From the NCBI GenBank assembly GCA_033725935.1, contig MU867073.1:558001-622000 (forward strand): a stretch of 64,000 nucleotides of DNA, written 5' to 3'. The translations under genes were made by a program, and so were the position numbers. Source of the stretch: Cladorrhinum sp. PSN259 (lineage: Eukaryota > Ascomycota > Sordariomycetes > Sordariales > Podosporaceae). Numbering within the stretch: position 1 is the first letter of the stretch; every line of letters begins with the position of its first letter. This document shows positions 31,507 to 42,976 of the stretch, one piece after another. The notes below the pieces were generated by a model. It searched no databases, was not told where the DNA came from, and saw only the letters and a program-made list of their open reading frames with translations.

Positions 31507-33363
31507 AATAACGATGTGACGAGATTTGATAATGAGTGAATATACCTATGTTATTGGCTGCTGTAACTTGGACCCTCCCCTTTTCTCCTTGGCCGTATGA
31601 TGATTGAAATTGGAGATTCTCACGCGTGTTGTAGCCATTTTGGGCGGGGTTGGGATTCGGGTTACCTTTGCTGGCCGTCTCCGTGCTGCTGCAAGGCCAT
31701 GTGGTCCAACGATATTTCGCTTCCCCAACTTCTCTTGATCCGATTTGAATGAACCATCTGCCAAGTCGAACGATCCTCGATAGCCCCAGATCTTATTTTT
31801 AGTAAAGACAGTCACGGCACTCACGGTTGGAAATGATACCGGCGGCGTCAATCATTGTCAAACCTTGAAAGCTGCTTGGTGTCTGCAGCACGGGGTGCGG
31901 CTCGCGAATCTCATCGCAATCTGTGTTGCATGGATCTTACATGAGCGACAGCATAACACTTTGCAAACGCCAGCCGTGCCGTTTGATTGACTGCATAAAA
32001 GTTGAGCCAGTGGGCTGGGACTCGGTTCGGTGGCAATGACGTCGTCTGCCAGCTTTCCCGTCTCTTTTTCGTCCCCAGTCACATTTGACGTATGACTTGG
32101 CGGCTTCGTCGCTGCCACCGAGCACCTCTTCCAGCTCCTCCGCGGGCAAAGAACATTGTGCATCAGAGTAAAGATGTCTCTGCTCTCAAACCAACACTTC
32201 GCGTCTCTTGATGCAGCCAAGCCCCAATGGTATTGACAGGTTCAAGGTTTCACTCGAACTGGGTCATGCACTCTGGTGTTTGAACCAAGAACGCGGGGGG
32301 ACATACCGTTAATTCGCAACAACCGCCCTTGGTCAGCAGAAGAAAAAAGAAGGGGTCGCGACACAAATGATGCTCGGTGTTACTCCAACAGGTTGAGCAA
32401 ATTGGACGCGTGATCACAGTGATGACTTTGTAATTTGTTGCATCCTGGCTGGATGGATCATGGAAAGTGGAAGCGACGCAGACGGTGGCAAGGGGATCGC
32501 AATCCACGTCGGAGAAAAGGTTCCAGTCTAGAAACCCAGTTTGTCCAGCAAACCTCTCCACACTCACTAACTTAAAATTGGGGTTCAAGTGACAGGCCCT
32601 TGTCCAGATTACCGTCAAAGAGGATATTTGTACAGTGCCCACCGAGTCTGTTTTCTGCCTACTGCCCAGTAAAACTCTTCCGGAGACAGTCCCCTAGGCC
32701 AGACCGGCCAGTCTAAATATCTGATTCAAGTTTCGGCGGGGGGGAAAGGCGCACCACCCAGAACGGTCGAGGTCCCCCACACTACACCTGCCAGACACTG
32801 GATCTTATTCATCAGCATCCAGTTTCTATTTCTTTCACGCGACACACTTTTACTTTCATCGTTCCCTTTCCCTATCCACTTTCACAAACAGGGCACCCGT
32901 TCTCTGCAAGGTTGCCGCCCCCAGGCCAGTGTCAGCTTTCTTTTTTTCTGCCAGAGACCATCATCCCCCAACTCGCTTCTCTACAGCCTTCACCGAGCAT
33001 CCTTCAAAATGGGGAGATCAAAATAAACGTCTGCGACCCTCAATCCAGAGGTGCAGTGTTGGGATATTCTCCTGATTCTCAACTCGCCTATCTACCCTCG
33101 CTCTCACATCACACTACATAACCTCAGCTACCCTTTAACACCACCCACTGGCTGAATCAGTCGGTCGTCGATCACTCTACCAATCGCTTGTCTCGTGTCT
33201 CGCAACGGCATCCTCCGACCCATCCGGTAGCCACAGCGTCTTTAGATCATTCCATCACTCCACCGAGCACCCGTTCGCCTGCCCCGATCCGAGATAGCCC
33301 CGATTCGCGAACTCGCGGGCCCGAAAATCTACCAAAACGCTTCCCAAAGGCGCATTACATACC
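31507..33363. other. Intergenic, no gene seen
   Basis: About 1.9 kb. Minus-strand ORFs of 120-130 residues (31858-32220, 32250-32642) lack known motifs and probably arise by chance. The last ~500 bases are C/T-rich and probably form the promoter and leader of the Siw14-type phosphatase gene. Confidence 0.45.
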
Positions 33364-34427
33364 ATGTCGGCAGACGGAATGGTGGTTGTTTCGAAGAGGA
33401 GTGCACGACAATACAGCGAAGGCGAAGACGGAATGGAGAACGTACAGCATCATCCCCGCTTAATGCAAAAGTACGAAGAGATGGCAACAAATGATGCAGA
33501 GAAAAAGAGCTCAGCCTCAACAGCTACAAGTCACAGCAGTCAAGCAAGCCTTGAGCCGTCGCCAATGGTCCATGCTACTGACCCAGAGCAAGCTGTGGAT
33601 AACTTGTCACTGGTGAGCCAGGAACGAAGTTCAGGCGCACCCGAGATTCGAGATGCATTTCACCCATCATCTGAGACGGACACGGATGATGTCACTACTT
33701 CGGTTTACGACCTTGAAAAGAGTTTCCCGGTGGAAGGCCGGCCCTCCAACTTTGGAATTGTTGTCCCTGGAGTGTACCGAAGCAGTTTTCCACAGACTGA
33801 GGATTACACCTTTATTGAGGGTTTGAAGCTCAAAACAATTGTGTTCGTCGCATCCAGACCATTGCGCTTCTGAGTCATTCGCTAATCATTTCCACAGAAC
33901 TCTGGTTCAAAAGGAGTTCCCGCAGGGATATGATGGCTTTATCAAAAAGAATGGCATCAACCATTGCGTCTTCGACATGAAAGGTACCAAAAAGGAAGAC
34001 ATTCCCATCAAGACCATGAAAGCTATCCTCCGCCTCGTTCTTGATCGCCGCAACCATCCTTTGCTCATTCATTGCAACCATGGCAAAGTATGTTGACCTT
34101 CTCGATGAGTTGCTAGTTTACTCTGCTAACACCTTTTAGCACCGCACTGGGTGCGTCGTCGCAATTGTCCGGAAGCTCTCGGGTTGGAACCTCAACAATG
34201 TCCTGGAGGAGTATAGGACATATGCTGAGCCAAAGATTCGAGAGTGTGATGTCAAGTATATCACCGGCTTTGAGCCTGCTGACATTTCAAATCTTTTTCG
34301 AGAAGCCGGTTGGCGTTTTCGAACCCCGGGCTTTCTGCGGGCCATCTTCTTCGCCTTCGTCATGCTGCTTGTCTGGCTGTTTTCAGGGAATAAACTGCTC
34401 CCAGTGCCAAAGCAGAAACTGAAGTAA
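33364..34427 (+). CDS. SIW14: Siw14/Oca-type tyrosine phosphatase with C-terminal membrane anchor
   Basis: Model: exons 33364-33842, 33898-34087 and 34140-34427; introns of 55 bp (branch GCTAATC) and 52 bp (branch GCTAAC); 318 residues. The N-terminal ~125 residues are Ser-rich and probably disordered. The phosphatase domain (~130-275) has the family start NFGIVVPGVYRSSFP and the CX5R loop HCNHGKHRTGC, with catalytic Cys219 and Arg225. Intron 2 splits this loop between Lys223 and His224. A hydrophobic segment near the end (LRAIFFAFVMLLVWLF) predicts a tail anchor, with the catalytic domain in the cytosol. Family knowledge: Siw14 cleaves the 5-beta-phosphate of inositol pyrophosphates, linking it to stress and phosphate signalling. 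Assignment to Siw14 rather than another Oca paralogue rests on the motif; the anchor differs from the soluble yeast enzyme. Confidence 0.88.
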
Positions 34428-35299
34428 AGAAACTCCAGTACCGCAGTGCAACTCCTCGCCAATTCCGTGACCATCTTTTCATTTGTGGGGAATACCAAGA
34501 AGGGTGTAAAAGACAAGTGCCCAAAGAAGCCTTCGGTATCCCTTCGAGTGGGTGGTCGTACGGAATTGTTGGATCCTACGACCATTCGGAATGATGAGAT
34601 AGGTGATACAAGAGGACTTCGAGTCCTGTTGCAATCATACCTCGTCATAAAGGGCAGGCTGTCTGAGATTTTACATCCCTATGGCTGCATCGATTTTGCA
34701 AAAAGACATAGAGCGAAGAGGAATGGGAAAGGAATGGAGACTGATCAAGTGCTGAAGTGTCTCCGTGGCGTTTTTCTTTCTGGTTTTTTTGGGGTGGTTT
34801 TTATTAATATATCATTCCTCTTCACACTCCTGTTTTCCTTTGTCTGGGTATTTTTATGTCTTTTTTCCCCTTGACACCGTGATTTTTATATATCATAGGT
34901 TTATTTATATATCATAGGGGGCTTTCTTCTCTTTTTCTTTTCCTTGCTGAGAGGTAGTGCTCAGGCTACATTACATCCTTTGCCGCAAGGCATGATTCAT
35001 GGGGTTTTGGATTGTGGACGGATATCATGGGAGTAAGGGAAAGTCACAAAAAAAGAGGAAGAAGAATAGAGTTGATACCTTGTATACATATATGTATATG
35101 CACAAAGACCAAAAAGAAACGATCCGTCTGACTTGAGCAGAGCCTGGTGTAATCGTAGCTAGGTAGGTATACAGCGTTTTGTTTACAGTACATTCCCCCC
35201 CCTTTTTTTTTTTTTTCCCTTAAAACCCTCACAACTTTTTGGGGGGGGGGGGGTTTGTTCCTCCCCCAGCAATCCCGTTCATTCGTCTCATTCATTCAT
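34428..35299. other. Convergent 3' region with homopolymers
   Basis: Between the phosphatase (+) and the small membrane protein (-). It contains a direct repeat of tttatatatcatagg (34885-34899 and 34905-34919) and long C, T and G runs (~35190-35255, including about 12 consecutive G). The ORF 34446-34874 lies in the presumed 3' UTR and shows no motif. Confidence 0.5.
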
Positions 35300-35772
35300 T
35301 CATTCATCATCCTTATAAACCCCCCACCGATTAAGTTCCTTCCTCTCCTGCTCTTCCTCCTTTCTGTTCCCCGTAGCGTAGGCGTAACCGCCCGCGATGG
35401 TGTTTGCTCCCGCCAGACCCATTGCCGTCGCGCGGACACCCCCTCTAAGAGAAAGCTTGTTGCGTATGGATCCCGGTCGGCGCCGAGCGGCCAGGAGGAA
35501 GTAGATGCCGGACCAGGCGGCCGTCATGCCTGCTCCGTCGATCTTGAAGCCGGCTAGGGTTAGGTAGGAGGAGAAGGTGAGTAAAGGGGAGAAGAGGAGG
35601 GGTAAAGGTTGAAATGGTCTGGCGTGGAGGGCTATGATTAGGGTTGTTAGGGTCATTGAGGGGATTGAGGATGCTGGGAGTTGTCAGTAAACACGAAGCC
35701 CCAATTATTAGGAAGGTGATGATGGAACTTACTGGCCCATGCTTTGAGTTGATCACCGATTGTGATGGCCAT
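35300..35772 (-). CDS. Small predicted membrane protein
   Basis: Model: exon 1 35772-35733, intron 35732-35674 (59 bp; GTAAGT, CTGACAAC, CCAG), exon 2 35673-35300; 137 residues. The N terminus (MAITIGDQLKAWA) is amphipathic. Two or three hydrophobic stretches follow (around TLTTLIIALHA, LLFSPLLTFSSYLTLAGF, AAWSGIYFLLAA), then a basic patch and a Gly/Ala-rich helix (ATAMGLAGANTIAGGYAYA) ending in a charged tail. Size and layout recall small mitochondrial inner-membrane proteins of the Aim type, but I do not recognise the family. Strand, frame and splice are supported; location and function are not. The stop codon sits in a (CATT)n tract (35290-35308). Confidence 0.7.
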
Positions 35773-36674
35773 TTTTTTTTTTAAAAAAAAAATGGCTTTT
35801 TTGTTTGTTATGTGAGAAATTCTGTGGGTTGAAGTTTGTGTTGTTTATTTTGGGGGAAGTACTTGAGATTTAAAGACGGCGGCTTCTCAGAGCTCATACT
35901 CATTTCACTTTTCCTCTCATGAGACTTTTTGGCATAACTTTTTTTTTTTGAGGATGCGTGCAGAAGACGGGAACCCCAGTGACGTCGGTGATAACGATTG
36001 GCTTATGACTAAGCAATGGGTTCTTCCCTTGCCCTTGTTCATGCAAGCAGAATAACACAGACCCCAGTTGGTTCTCCTTGTTGCGAACTGGCACACTGGA
36101 TGACACTGCGAGAAACCGAATGCTGCTGCTGCATCTGAGACTGATTGGATCTTTTGTAACTTGATACTCGGCTCCTTTATTTTTTTGACAATTTATTGTT
36201 TGATCGCGGGGCAGCAGACGGGACAGTGGGGCTAGGCGGTGCCAGTGGTTCTGCGGTCGGGTGTTCCTCGTTCTTGTTTTCCAGGGCCCTGCTGCCAAAA
36301 AAGCCACGCTTTCCCCATCCCGACATTTTGTTTCGTTGAGCGGCTGGTCGCAAAACATTAAACACAGCCAGCCGAGACACGACACCACGGACTAAATCTT
36401 TTTTTTTTCTCGCTGTCGCTTCATTCCACCCCAGGGCCCGCCGCTGTCTGGTTCATCGCCGACCATAATTGGTACCGAAATCATTCACGGGTCCCATTGT
36501 TAACTGCAGAGGTTGCTATCCCGGTGGTTGTTCCCTTTCAATCACTTTCAACCAGATCCTAGCCGTCAATCCCCACGAAACTACCTAGATACCTTGACTC
36601 GATTTCCCATCGTTACACCTATCAGAAAGCTACAACTTCTCGAACGCAGATAAAGAGCGCATACTACAGAAACA
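35773..36674. other. Divergent intergenic region
   Basis: Between the starts of the small membrane protein (-) and the J-protein (+). Minus-strand ORFs of 162 residues (36388-35900) and 67 residues (36380-36177, Pro/Ser-rich) overlap in different frames; neither shows a domain, so a small gene is possible but unsupported. A long T run lies at ~35940-35949 and another at ~36400. Confidence 0.45.
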
Positions 36675-37834
36675 ATGCCCGAAGCATCCGCATCAGGAGC
36701 AGCGGCCTCGGACAGCACCGCACGAAACCGAACTTCCGGCGGCGGTGGCCACGCAGCTCACAACCAGGGGAATCAGGACCGCAAGTACACGCCCGAGCAG
36801 AAAGCCGCCGTCCTGCGCATCCGGAAATGCAGTCCCACAGCCTTTTACGAGATTCTCGCAATAGAAAAGACGTGCACGGATGCCGAAGTCAAAAAGGCGT
36901 ACCGAAAGCAGTCTTTGTTGACGCACCCGGACAAGAACGGCCACGAGCACGCCGATGAGGCCTTCAAGATGGTGTCGCGCGCGTTTAGTGTGCTCGGTGA
37001 CAAGGAAAAGAGGGACCAGTTTGATCGGAGCGGGCGGGATCCGGACAGCCGGTTCGCGAATGCTCAGGCGCATGCGGCTGCCGGAGGAGGGAATCCGTTT
37101 GCCGGGTTCGGAGGAGGCGGTGGGAGACCCATGTGGGCGGAGCAGGAGATTAGTCCTGAGGAGATGTTTGCGAGGTTCTTTGGCGGCGGCGGTGGTGGTG
37201 GTGGGTTTGGTGGACCTTTTGCTGGTGGGTGATATCAAGCAAATATTTGAGTCATTTTGGAGGCGAGATACTGACGTTTTTCGGGGGAATAGGTTTCGAT
37301 GGCGGGCCACAATTCGTCTTCAACTTTGGCGGACCTGGCGTCAGGGTGCACCAGTTCGGTGGCCCACGGCCGAGGGCACGACCTCGCAACGCGGCGGACC
37401 CAGAACGGGATCAATTCAACATCTGGAATACGATAATGGGCTTGCTTCCTATTCTTATACTCTTCGTCTTCCCGCTTATCTCGTCAATCTTTTCTGGTAT
37501 TGTCTCGGGGCCGCCACCGCCGAATATGGTGTTTGACGCACCTCACGCACCGTATACGATGGAACGGACGATGCCGAATCTCAATGTGAAATACTACCTG
37601 AACCCAAGAGATATCAAGGCGTGGAGTGACAGCAAACTGCACTCGCTTGACCAGCAGGCCGAGGTTATTATCGTACAGGAACTTAAGAGGGAGTGCGAGA
37701 AACAGACGGCTCACAAGCAGAGGCTGAGGGATGATGCACAGGGGTTCTTTTACCAGGACGCAAAGAAGATGGCGGTCGCTGAGGCTTTCACCACGCCGGC
37801 ATGTACGAGGCTTAATAACCTTCGGCTGAGATAA
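36675..37834 (+). CDS. HLJ1: Type II J-protein of the ER membrane (Hlj1/DNAJB12-like)
   Basis: Model: exons 36675-37224 and 37293-37834 with a 68-bp intron (GTGGGT, ACTGAC, ATAG); 363 residues. The J-domain spans residues ~55-120 (FYEILAIEKTCTDAEVKKAY) with HPD at 84-86 in LLTHPDKNG, the signature for stimulating Hsp70 ATPase. A Gly/Phe-rich region follows (~135-215), partly poly-Gly. One strong membrane helix (MGLLPILILFVFPLISSIF, ~232-250) precedes a DUF1977-like C-terminal domain (~265-363). J-domain, G/F, helix and DUF1977 in this order define the Hlj1/DNAJB12/DNAJB14 group, tail-anchored with the J-domain in the cytosol and working with Hsp70 in ER-associated degradation. The intron falls in the G/F region. 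Confidence 0.92.
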
Positions 37835-39291
37835 AAACGGGGCCTGGCTGTGGGTTGAAGTGGGAGGTGTGGTTAATGATGTCTCTGTTTTATTTTTATT
37901 TTATAAAGTACCCATTGTTACGTATAAGTTAATGTCGGCTTGGGTGTTCATGAATGAGCGGGTTGGTGCTATGGTTTTTTTGGGGGGTGGGTGTGAGGTT
38001 TCTCCCATGATGCGGCGTTAGATTGGGGGGAATTGCATATACATTACAATTGAGTACTACATAGCAGTGTTTTCTCGTGGTATTTTGTTTTTTTTTATTC
38101 CCCGTCTTGATCTTTGCTCAATTATCCTAATCCCTAGGTGAGGTGAGATGGTTGATGCGACATATCACATTTCAACAAAGTAAACGCACATCTGTGGACC
38201 TTTTGATGATTGCATGGGGACACACCCAGATTTAGTTAGCAAACATGGAGGTAGTATACATAAATATGTACCATACATTGCGTGTTCGGAAAGGTGACAC
38301 GCAAGCCCTGTAGCCAGACTTCCAATAATCGGTCAAGATGAGGTGGACAGTACGGGAATATTATGCTGCCACATAAATACGGGAAATAAATTGGTTCTGT
38401 TTGGTTCTCAGAGGAAGTGCTCGTGCAAATGATTTGGTGACTTTGCTACCTATCTAATTGCATCTTGCGAAATTATTAAACAGCCAACATCCATTATACA
38501 GAAGAGTAAAGGTTTTACCATTCGGGAATACAGCTGCCTAAGACGCTGACGCGGACGAGATTCAACCATGGAGAGACTGAGCCGCCTCCCCGCATTTTCA
38601 GGGTCACCCCGCTGTAATTGGACCTTCCACTCTGTCGGTTGTTGATGACGCCTCATCATTTATTGACAGCACCTCCCTCACATGTGGCTTTACTCCATTT
38701 TTTTTCTTTCTGTGTTATAAGTCAAGTTGCTCCTACCAATGGATTTGTGACTTTTGGTTTGTAAGATATCCAATTTCACATGTCGAAATATCGCCAGTCG
38801 GGATTAAATTGTGAGGATATCGAAGTATACCTATAAGGTACCCCTCGGCCGCATGGTCCAATCCTCCAAAATCGCCAATGACGCAAGTTCCCGACGGATC
38901 ACCACCTGGCAGCCACCAACAGCAGGTACTTGCAGCAAACTGCCCAGTTGTCTGTCTCTCACTCTCTGCTCTCCACTCCGCTACCTTTACTTTTCCTTCT
39001 TGTACACCATCTAGCTGGAGTCAATTCAGCATCCAATTCTATATAGAATTGTCACACTAAACGATAGAGGAGAGAGCCATATCACCCTTGCTTGCACTTA
39101 TAGTTTTAGTGGCGAAGCAACGGGCCTCCGACTTGGGTACCTTACACAACCAGGAAGCTTCAACAACACCTTTCTGGGCTCCCTCTCCACACCCGCCACT
39201 TACACGTGTACACTGCTTCGGGATTGTCGCGTGAAATCGAAGATATCGTTCTCTTCTTCACCCAATTTCGAAAACAAACAAAACCTCCAGG
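37835..39291. other. Intergenic, no gene seen
   Basis: About 1.46 kb between two plus-strand genes. Only short ORFs. The first part is AT-rich 3' UTR-like sequence. The final ~300 bases are the MINDY gene promoter and leader. Confidence 0.5.
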
Positions 39292-42200
39292 ATGGTGGCC
39301 CGGAAACCCGTTCCGTTAGATGCAACATTCGACCCCGCCGTGCCATCGCAAGCTCGAACACCACCAGCCTCTCAACCGCAGCGAGACCCGTGGTCGCCCG
39401 CGAATACAGAGGAGGAGTCAATATGGGGAAGTGAAACTGCAGATGCACGACAACAACATCTTGCGGGGGAACACCAAAGTGCGTCCTTAACAACGAACGA
39501 TGTACCGATCTCTCTAAGACCCGGCGCCACCGGTGGATATAGCGGGCTTGAAGATGACAAGAACGTCTGGGATGAACCGACAGGGAATGGGCGGTCTGAG
39601 AGTAGAGGCGGGCTTGGACAGGTGCCGTCGATATTGCTCCCTGGAAGCGGTCATAGTACTACCGGGACTGATCAAAGAGCAGGAGGAGAGAGGACGGCAA
39701 CAGAGCAGCATGGGGTACTAATCCCAGCTGTGCTTCAACCAGCGGGCGGGGCTCTCAAGCAAGAGACCAACCCTTTCAAGAGAAAGATGACCACCCGACA
39801 TCAAGAGGAGCCTCCATCACTTCCGCCAATCCCGACCGAGGTATTTGGCCAACTAAGTGTGAGCGATGGAAATAACAATCCTTGGGAGCCACCAGTCGCT
39901 GTTGGGCCGGTGCCCCCGTCGGTTCCTGGATATGTTGACCAACAGGAGCCGGAGAGGGACAACATTTGGGATTCCGCAAAACCGTCACGCCAACCTACTC
40001 CGGGACCTCGTTCGAAATCTCCAGAAATCTTGTCGTTGCCTTCAGAGGAAGGGTCTGCAGGCTGGGAGGATGAGAAGCGCACGGATGCGCCCAAGTTGAT
40101 TACTACGGAAGAGCATGAGGTCTTGGGTGATTCCCACGCGTGGGATGATATAGGAAGCTTCAACAAAGGCAAAGCTACTGCTAAAGCGCCGCCTATACCG
40201 GGCAAGGGAACAGCATCTGGGTCTGGAGATGAGTGGAACATGATCGATATGGACCCGCGACCCGGTCCCCCATCGAGAAAAAGCACATGGGAGAATTTTG
40301 GAGGGGAGGACAACACACCCGAACAGGTCCCATCAGCAGCCGAGGGAAGTTCAGAAGCACAACCACCACCCCCGGCACTACCCCCACGAAAGTCAGCTGA
40401 GACAGCAGCACCACCACCACAGCCTCCACGTCCCGTTAACAAAAATGAGACATATCAAATCAAGAACATCAACTGGCACGACGTTACTGCGGCCAAGAAC
40501 CCCAGAATGTCGCCGATTCTTGTTCAAAACGCTAATGGACCATGCCCTCTCGTTGCTCTCGTGAACGCTCTCACACTCACCACGCCGGCTGATAAGGTCA
40601 ATACGGCACTTGTTGAGACGCTCAAGTCGCGTGAGCAAGTCAGTCTTGGTCTCTTGCTAGATGCTGTCTTTGATGAGCTGATGTCGGAGAGGCGCACAAA
40701 GCCGGATGTGCCTCTACCGGACGTGACGGAGCTTTATAATTTTCTGCAAGGGCTACATACCGGCATGAACGTCAATCCTCGCTTCGTACCAGCACCTGAA
40801 GTCATTAATGCATTTAAGCGGACATCACTTACGCATGTACATCCATCTGAGCGGAACGACTCGATGATCCCCGGTACTTTTGAGCACACCAAGGAGATGT
40901 CGCTATACTCGACCTTTTCGATTCCCCTCATTCACGGTTGGTTACCTTCACACGATGACTCGGTGTACAGTGCATTCGTACGACAGGCTACGTCATACGA
41001 AGATGTGCAGAATTTGCTCTTTCGGGAGGAAGAGCTTGATCAGAAGTTGATGGGCCAAGGGTTATCGGAAGAGGAGCAGACAATGTACCACGACATTGTT
41101 ACCATCAAGTCGTTTTTGGACGCTTCTGCGACACAGCTTACCAATTTTGGACTTGACGTAATCCGGCAATCCATGAGACCGGGTTCCGTGGCTATTCTTT
41201 TCAGGAATGATCATTTCTCTACTCTTTACAGGCATCCTCAGACACTTGAGCTTCTTACCCTTGTCACGGATGCTGGGTATGCTGGCCACGCCGAAGTTGT
41301 GTGGGAGTCTCTGGCTGATATTAATGGTTTGAGGGCCGAGTTCTTTTCGGGAGATTTCCGTCTCGTTGGTGGTGCTTCGCATAGCCATTCCCCCACCCGT
41401 GAAAGGAACAGCGGTTCGCGAGAATCTGGCAGCAGAAACAACGACGGCTGGACTCAAGTGCAAGGGAGTAGAGGTGGTCGCAGTCAGGCTGGTCAATCCA
41501 GCAGTTCCAGCAACGACCCTCCCATGTCTCCTACTCATGAACAGGAAGACCGCGATTTGGCTTTGGCTCTTCAGCTTCAGGAGGAAGAGGAGGAGCGCCA
41601 TCGTCGGGAGCAAGAACGCCGCCGTAGGGAGGCCCGGCTCTCTGAGCAATATATTGAACAGCAGGCACAGACAGGTCCTAATGGCGGTGTTCGGCCTGGT
41701 CAACGAGTCAGCAGCGCTCGCAATCCCAACCAGAGCACCACTTCTCTCACATCGGCTGGATCGGCGGGTGCCAGCAACACTGGTAGACGCGTCACTAGTA
41801 GTTCTAATGCAGGAAATGTTAGGGTCACATCTTCGTCGAATTCGACATCGGCATCATCGAATAATCGTGCCAGACCCCCGACTCAGACTGTCCGGTCTTT
41901 GATTCCGCCTTCGAGACCTCCGGTTAGTAGACCAGCAGAGGAAGGACTCGACGACGCCCCGCCTAGCTACGAGCAGGCGTCAATGCAGGCGGCGTATGTG
42001 CCTCCGGAGGGTCATCCCAGCCATCCGCATAGTAGTCCTGTGGGGACTGGGCCGGGAGCGGAAGTGTTGAGTTCTACGTCGGGAGGAAACAATTCGTCTG
42101 GTACTTCTCGGCAGAGCGGCGGTTCGGTGAGGAATAGTATTAATTCGGGTACTACTACTGGGTATAGACTCGGTACTGGGTCTTCTGCGACGCCGAGGCC

Positions 42201-42342
42201 GTTTAATGGGAATAACAACAATACGGCGGGATATCCTGGGAATTCTGGTGCCGCTGTTGGTGGTGGGAGAACGGGATTAAGGCCGGGAGTGCCGGTTCAG
42301 AATGGGACTTCGGGGAAGGATAGGGATTGTGTTGTTATGTGA
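39292..42342 (+). CDS. MINDY-family deubiquitinase with C-terminal CaaX box
   Basis: A single-exon gene of 1016 residues. Residues ~1-380 are Pro/Ser/Gly-rich and disordered, with repeated Trp motifs (DPWSP, SIWGS, NVWDE, NPWEP, NIWDS). Residues ~385-700 are the MINDY (DUF544) catalytic domain: ETYQIKNINWHDV, then QNANGPCPLVALVNAL with the oxyanion Gln412 and catalytic Cys418, and the catalytic His641 in RNDHFSTLY. Near ~755-790, EDRDLALALQLQEEEEER forms an MIU-like ubiquitin-binding helix running into a basic coiled coil. The rest is Ser/Asn-rich. The last four residues, CVVM, form a CaaX box, so farnesylation and membrane attachment are predicted. Family knowledge: MINDY enzymes trim long K48-linked ubiquitin chains. 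The gene is longer than animal MINDY-1/2 because of the disordered flanks. Confidence 0.93.
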   Translation: MVARKPVPLDATFDPAVPSQARTPPASQPQRDPWSPANTEEESIWGSETADARQQHLAGEHQSASLTTNDVPISLRPGATGGYSGLEDDKNVWDEPTGNGRSESRGGLGQVPSILLPGSGHSTTGTDQRAGGERTATEQHGVLIPAVLQPAGGALKQETNPFKRKMTTRHQEEPPSLPPIPTEVFGQLSVSDGNNNPWEPPVAVGPVPPSVPGYVDQQEPERDNIWDSAKPSRQPTPGPRSKSPEILSLPSEEGSAGWEDEKRTDAPKLITTEEHEVLGDSHAWDDIGSFNKGKATAKAPPIPGKGTASGSGDEWNMIDMDPRPGPPSRKSTWENFGGEDNTPEQVPSAAEGSSEAQPPPPALPPRKSAETAAPPPQPPRPVNKNETYQIKNINWHDVTAAKNPRMSPILVQNANGPCPLVALVNALTLTTPADKVNTALVETLKSREQVSLGLLLDAVFDELMSERRTKPDVPLPDVTELYNFLQGLHTGMNVNPRFVPAPEVINAFKRTSLTHVHPSERNDSMIPGTFEHTKEMSLYSTFSIPLIHGWLPSHDDSVYSAFVRQATSYEDVQNLLFREEELDQKLMGQGLSEEEQTMYHDIVTIKSFLDASATQLTNFGLDVIRQSMRPGSVAILFRNDHFSTLYRHPQTLELLTLVTDAGYAGHAEVVWESLADINGLRAEFFSGDFRLVGGASHSHSPTRERNSGSRESGSRNNDGWTQVQGSRGGRSQAGQSSSSSNDPPMSPTHEQEDRDLALALQLQEEEEERHRREQERRRREARLSEQYIEQQAQTGPNGGVRPGQRVSSARNPNQSTTSLTSAGSAGASNTGRRVTSSSNAGNVRVTSSSNSTSASSNNRARPPTQTVRSLIPPSRPPVSRPAEEGLDDAPPSYEQASMQAAYVPPEGHPSHPHSSPVGTGPGAEVLSSTSGGNNSSGTSRQSGGSVRNSINSGTTTGYRLGTGSSATPRPFNGNNNNTAGYPGNSGAAVGGGRTGLRPGVPVQNGTSGKDRDCVVM

Positions 42343-42976
42343 TTTTTTCAATTATTTTTTGGTAAAGGTTTTGAGTGTGGTATGGTGGTGTAAAGGGGTT
42401 GCGGTTATGAATTTACATATCAAGCGGTTACCTCTTTCTTTGTGTTTAGGATTCACTGGACTTGGGGGTGTGGAAAAGAGAGATAGTTGCTGAGTATGGT
42501 TTCTTAAGGAAACAGACGACGTTAAAGGTCTGAAGCTGTGAGAGTGTAAAGAGGTAAACAGAACAGATAATAGGAAAGATAACGGGTCTCTAAGAGATAG
42601 GTAAATCCTATTACAACATAAAACATGCACAAGCACGTATTAAAGGGAAATCTCCAGGCTATGAGAGATTCCTTAAAGATGAGGAAAGTGAAATGGGTAC
42701 AGAGTTGGTTGAGCTAGGCTGTATAGCTTCTAAAGTGAGCTTGACAACTAGTAAGGATAGACAACAAAGGAGGTTCAGTAGTTAATAAGGGTGATTTTTT
42801 TATGAAACAGTGATAGGATCCAACAAAAGCTCCCAACTCCAACCCTCTTTCAAGGGGAATAACACAAAACTCATCACCAATTAAGTTATTCCAGCATCCA
42901 TAAGACATAACATCCATAAGACATAAACATGCAACCATTCCAACAAAAGGTCTCTCGTCATCCATCTGCATCCTTT
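42343..42976. other. Convergent intergenic region, no gene seen
   Basis: 634 bp between the MINDY gene (+) and the 5-alpha-reductase-like gene (-) 3' ends. Short ORFs only. Contains the direct repeat cataagacataa at ~42899 and ~42914. Confidence 0.5.

Noticed and set aside
34446..34874. 142-residue plus-strand ORF after the Siw14-type gene
   Set aside because: Starts 20 bases after the stop of the phosphatase gene, lies in its probable 3' UTR and ends in T-rich sequence read as Phe/Leu; no motif.
36177..36388. 67-residue minus-strand ORF (MSRLAVFNVLRPAAQRNKMS...)
   Set aside because: Plausible-looking mitochondrial-type start but no homology recognised, and another overlapping ORF exists in a different frame; not enough to annotate.
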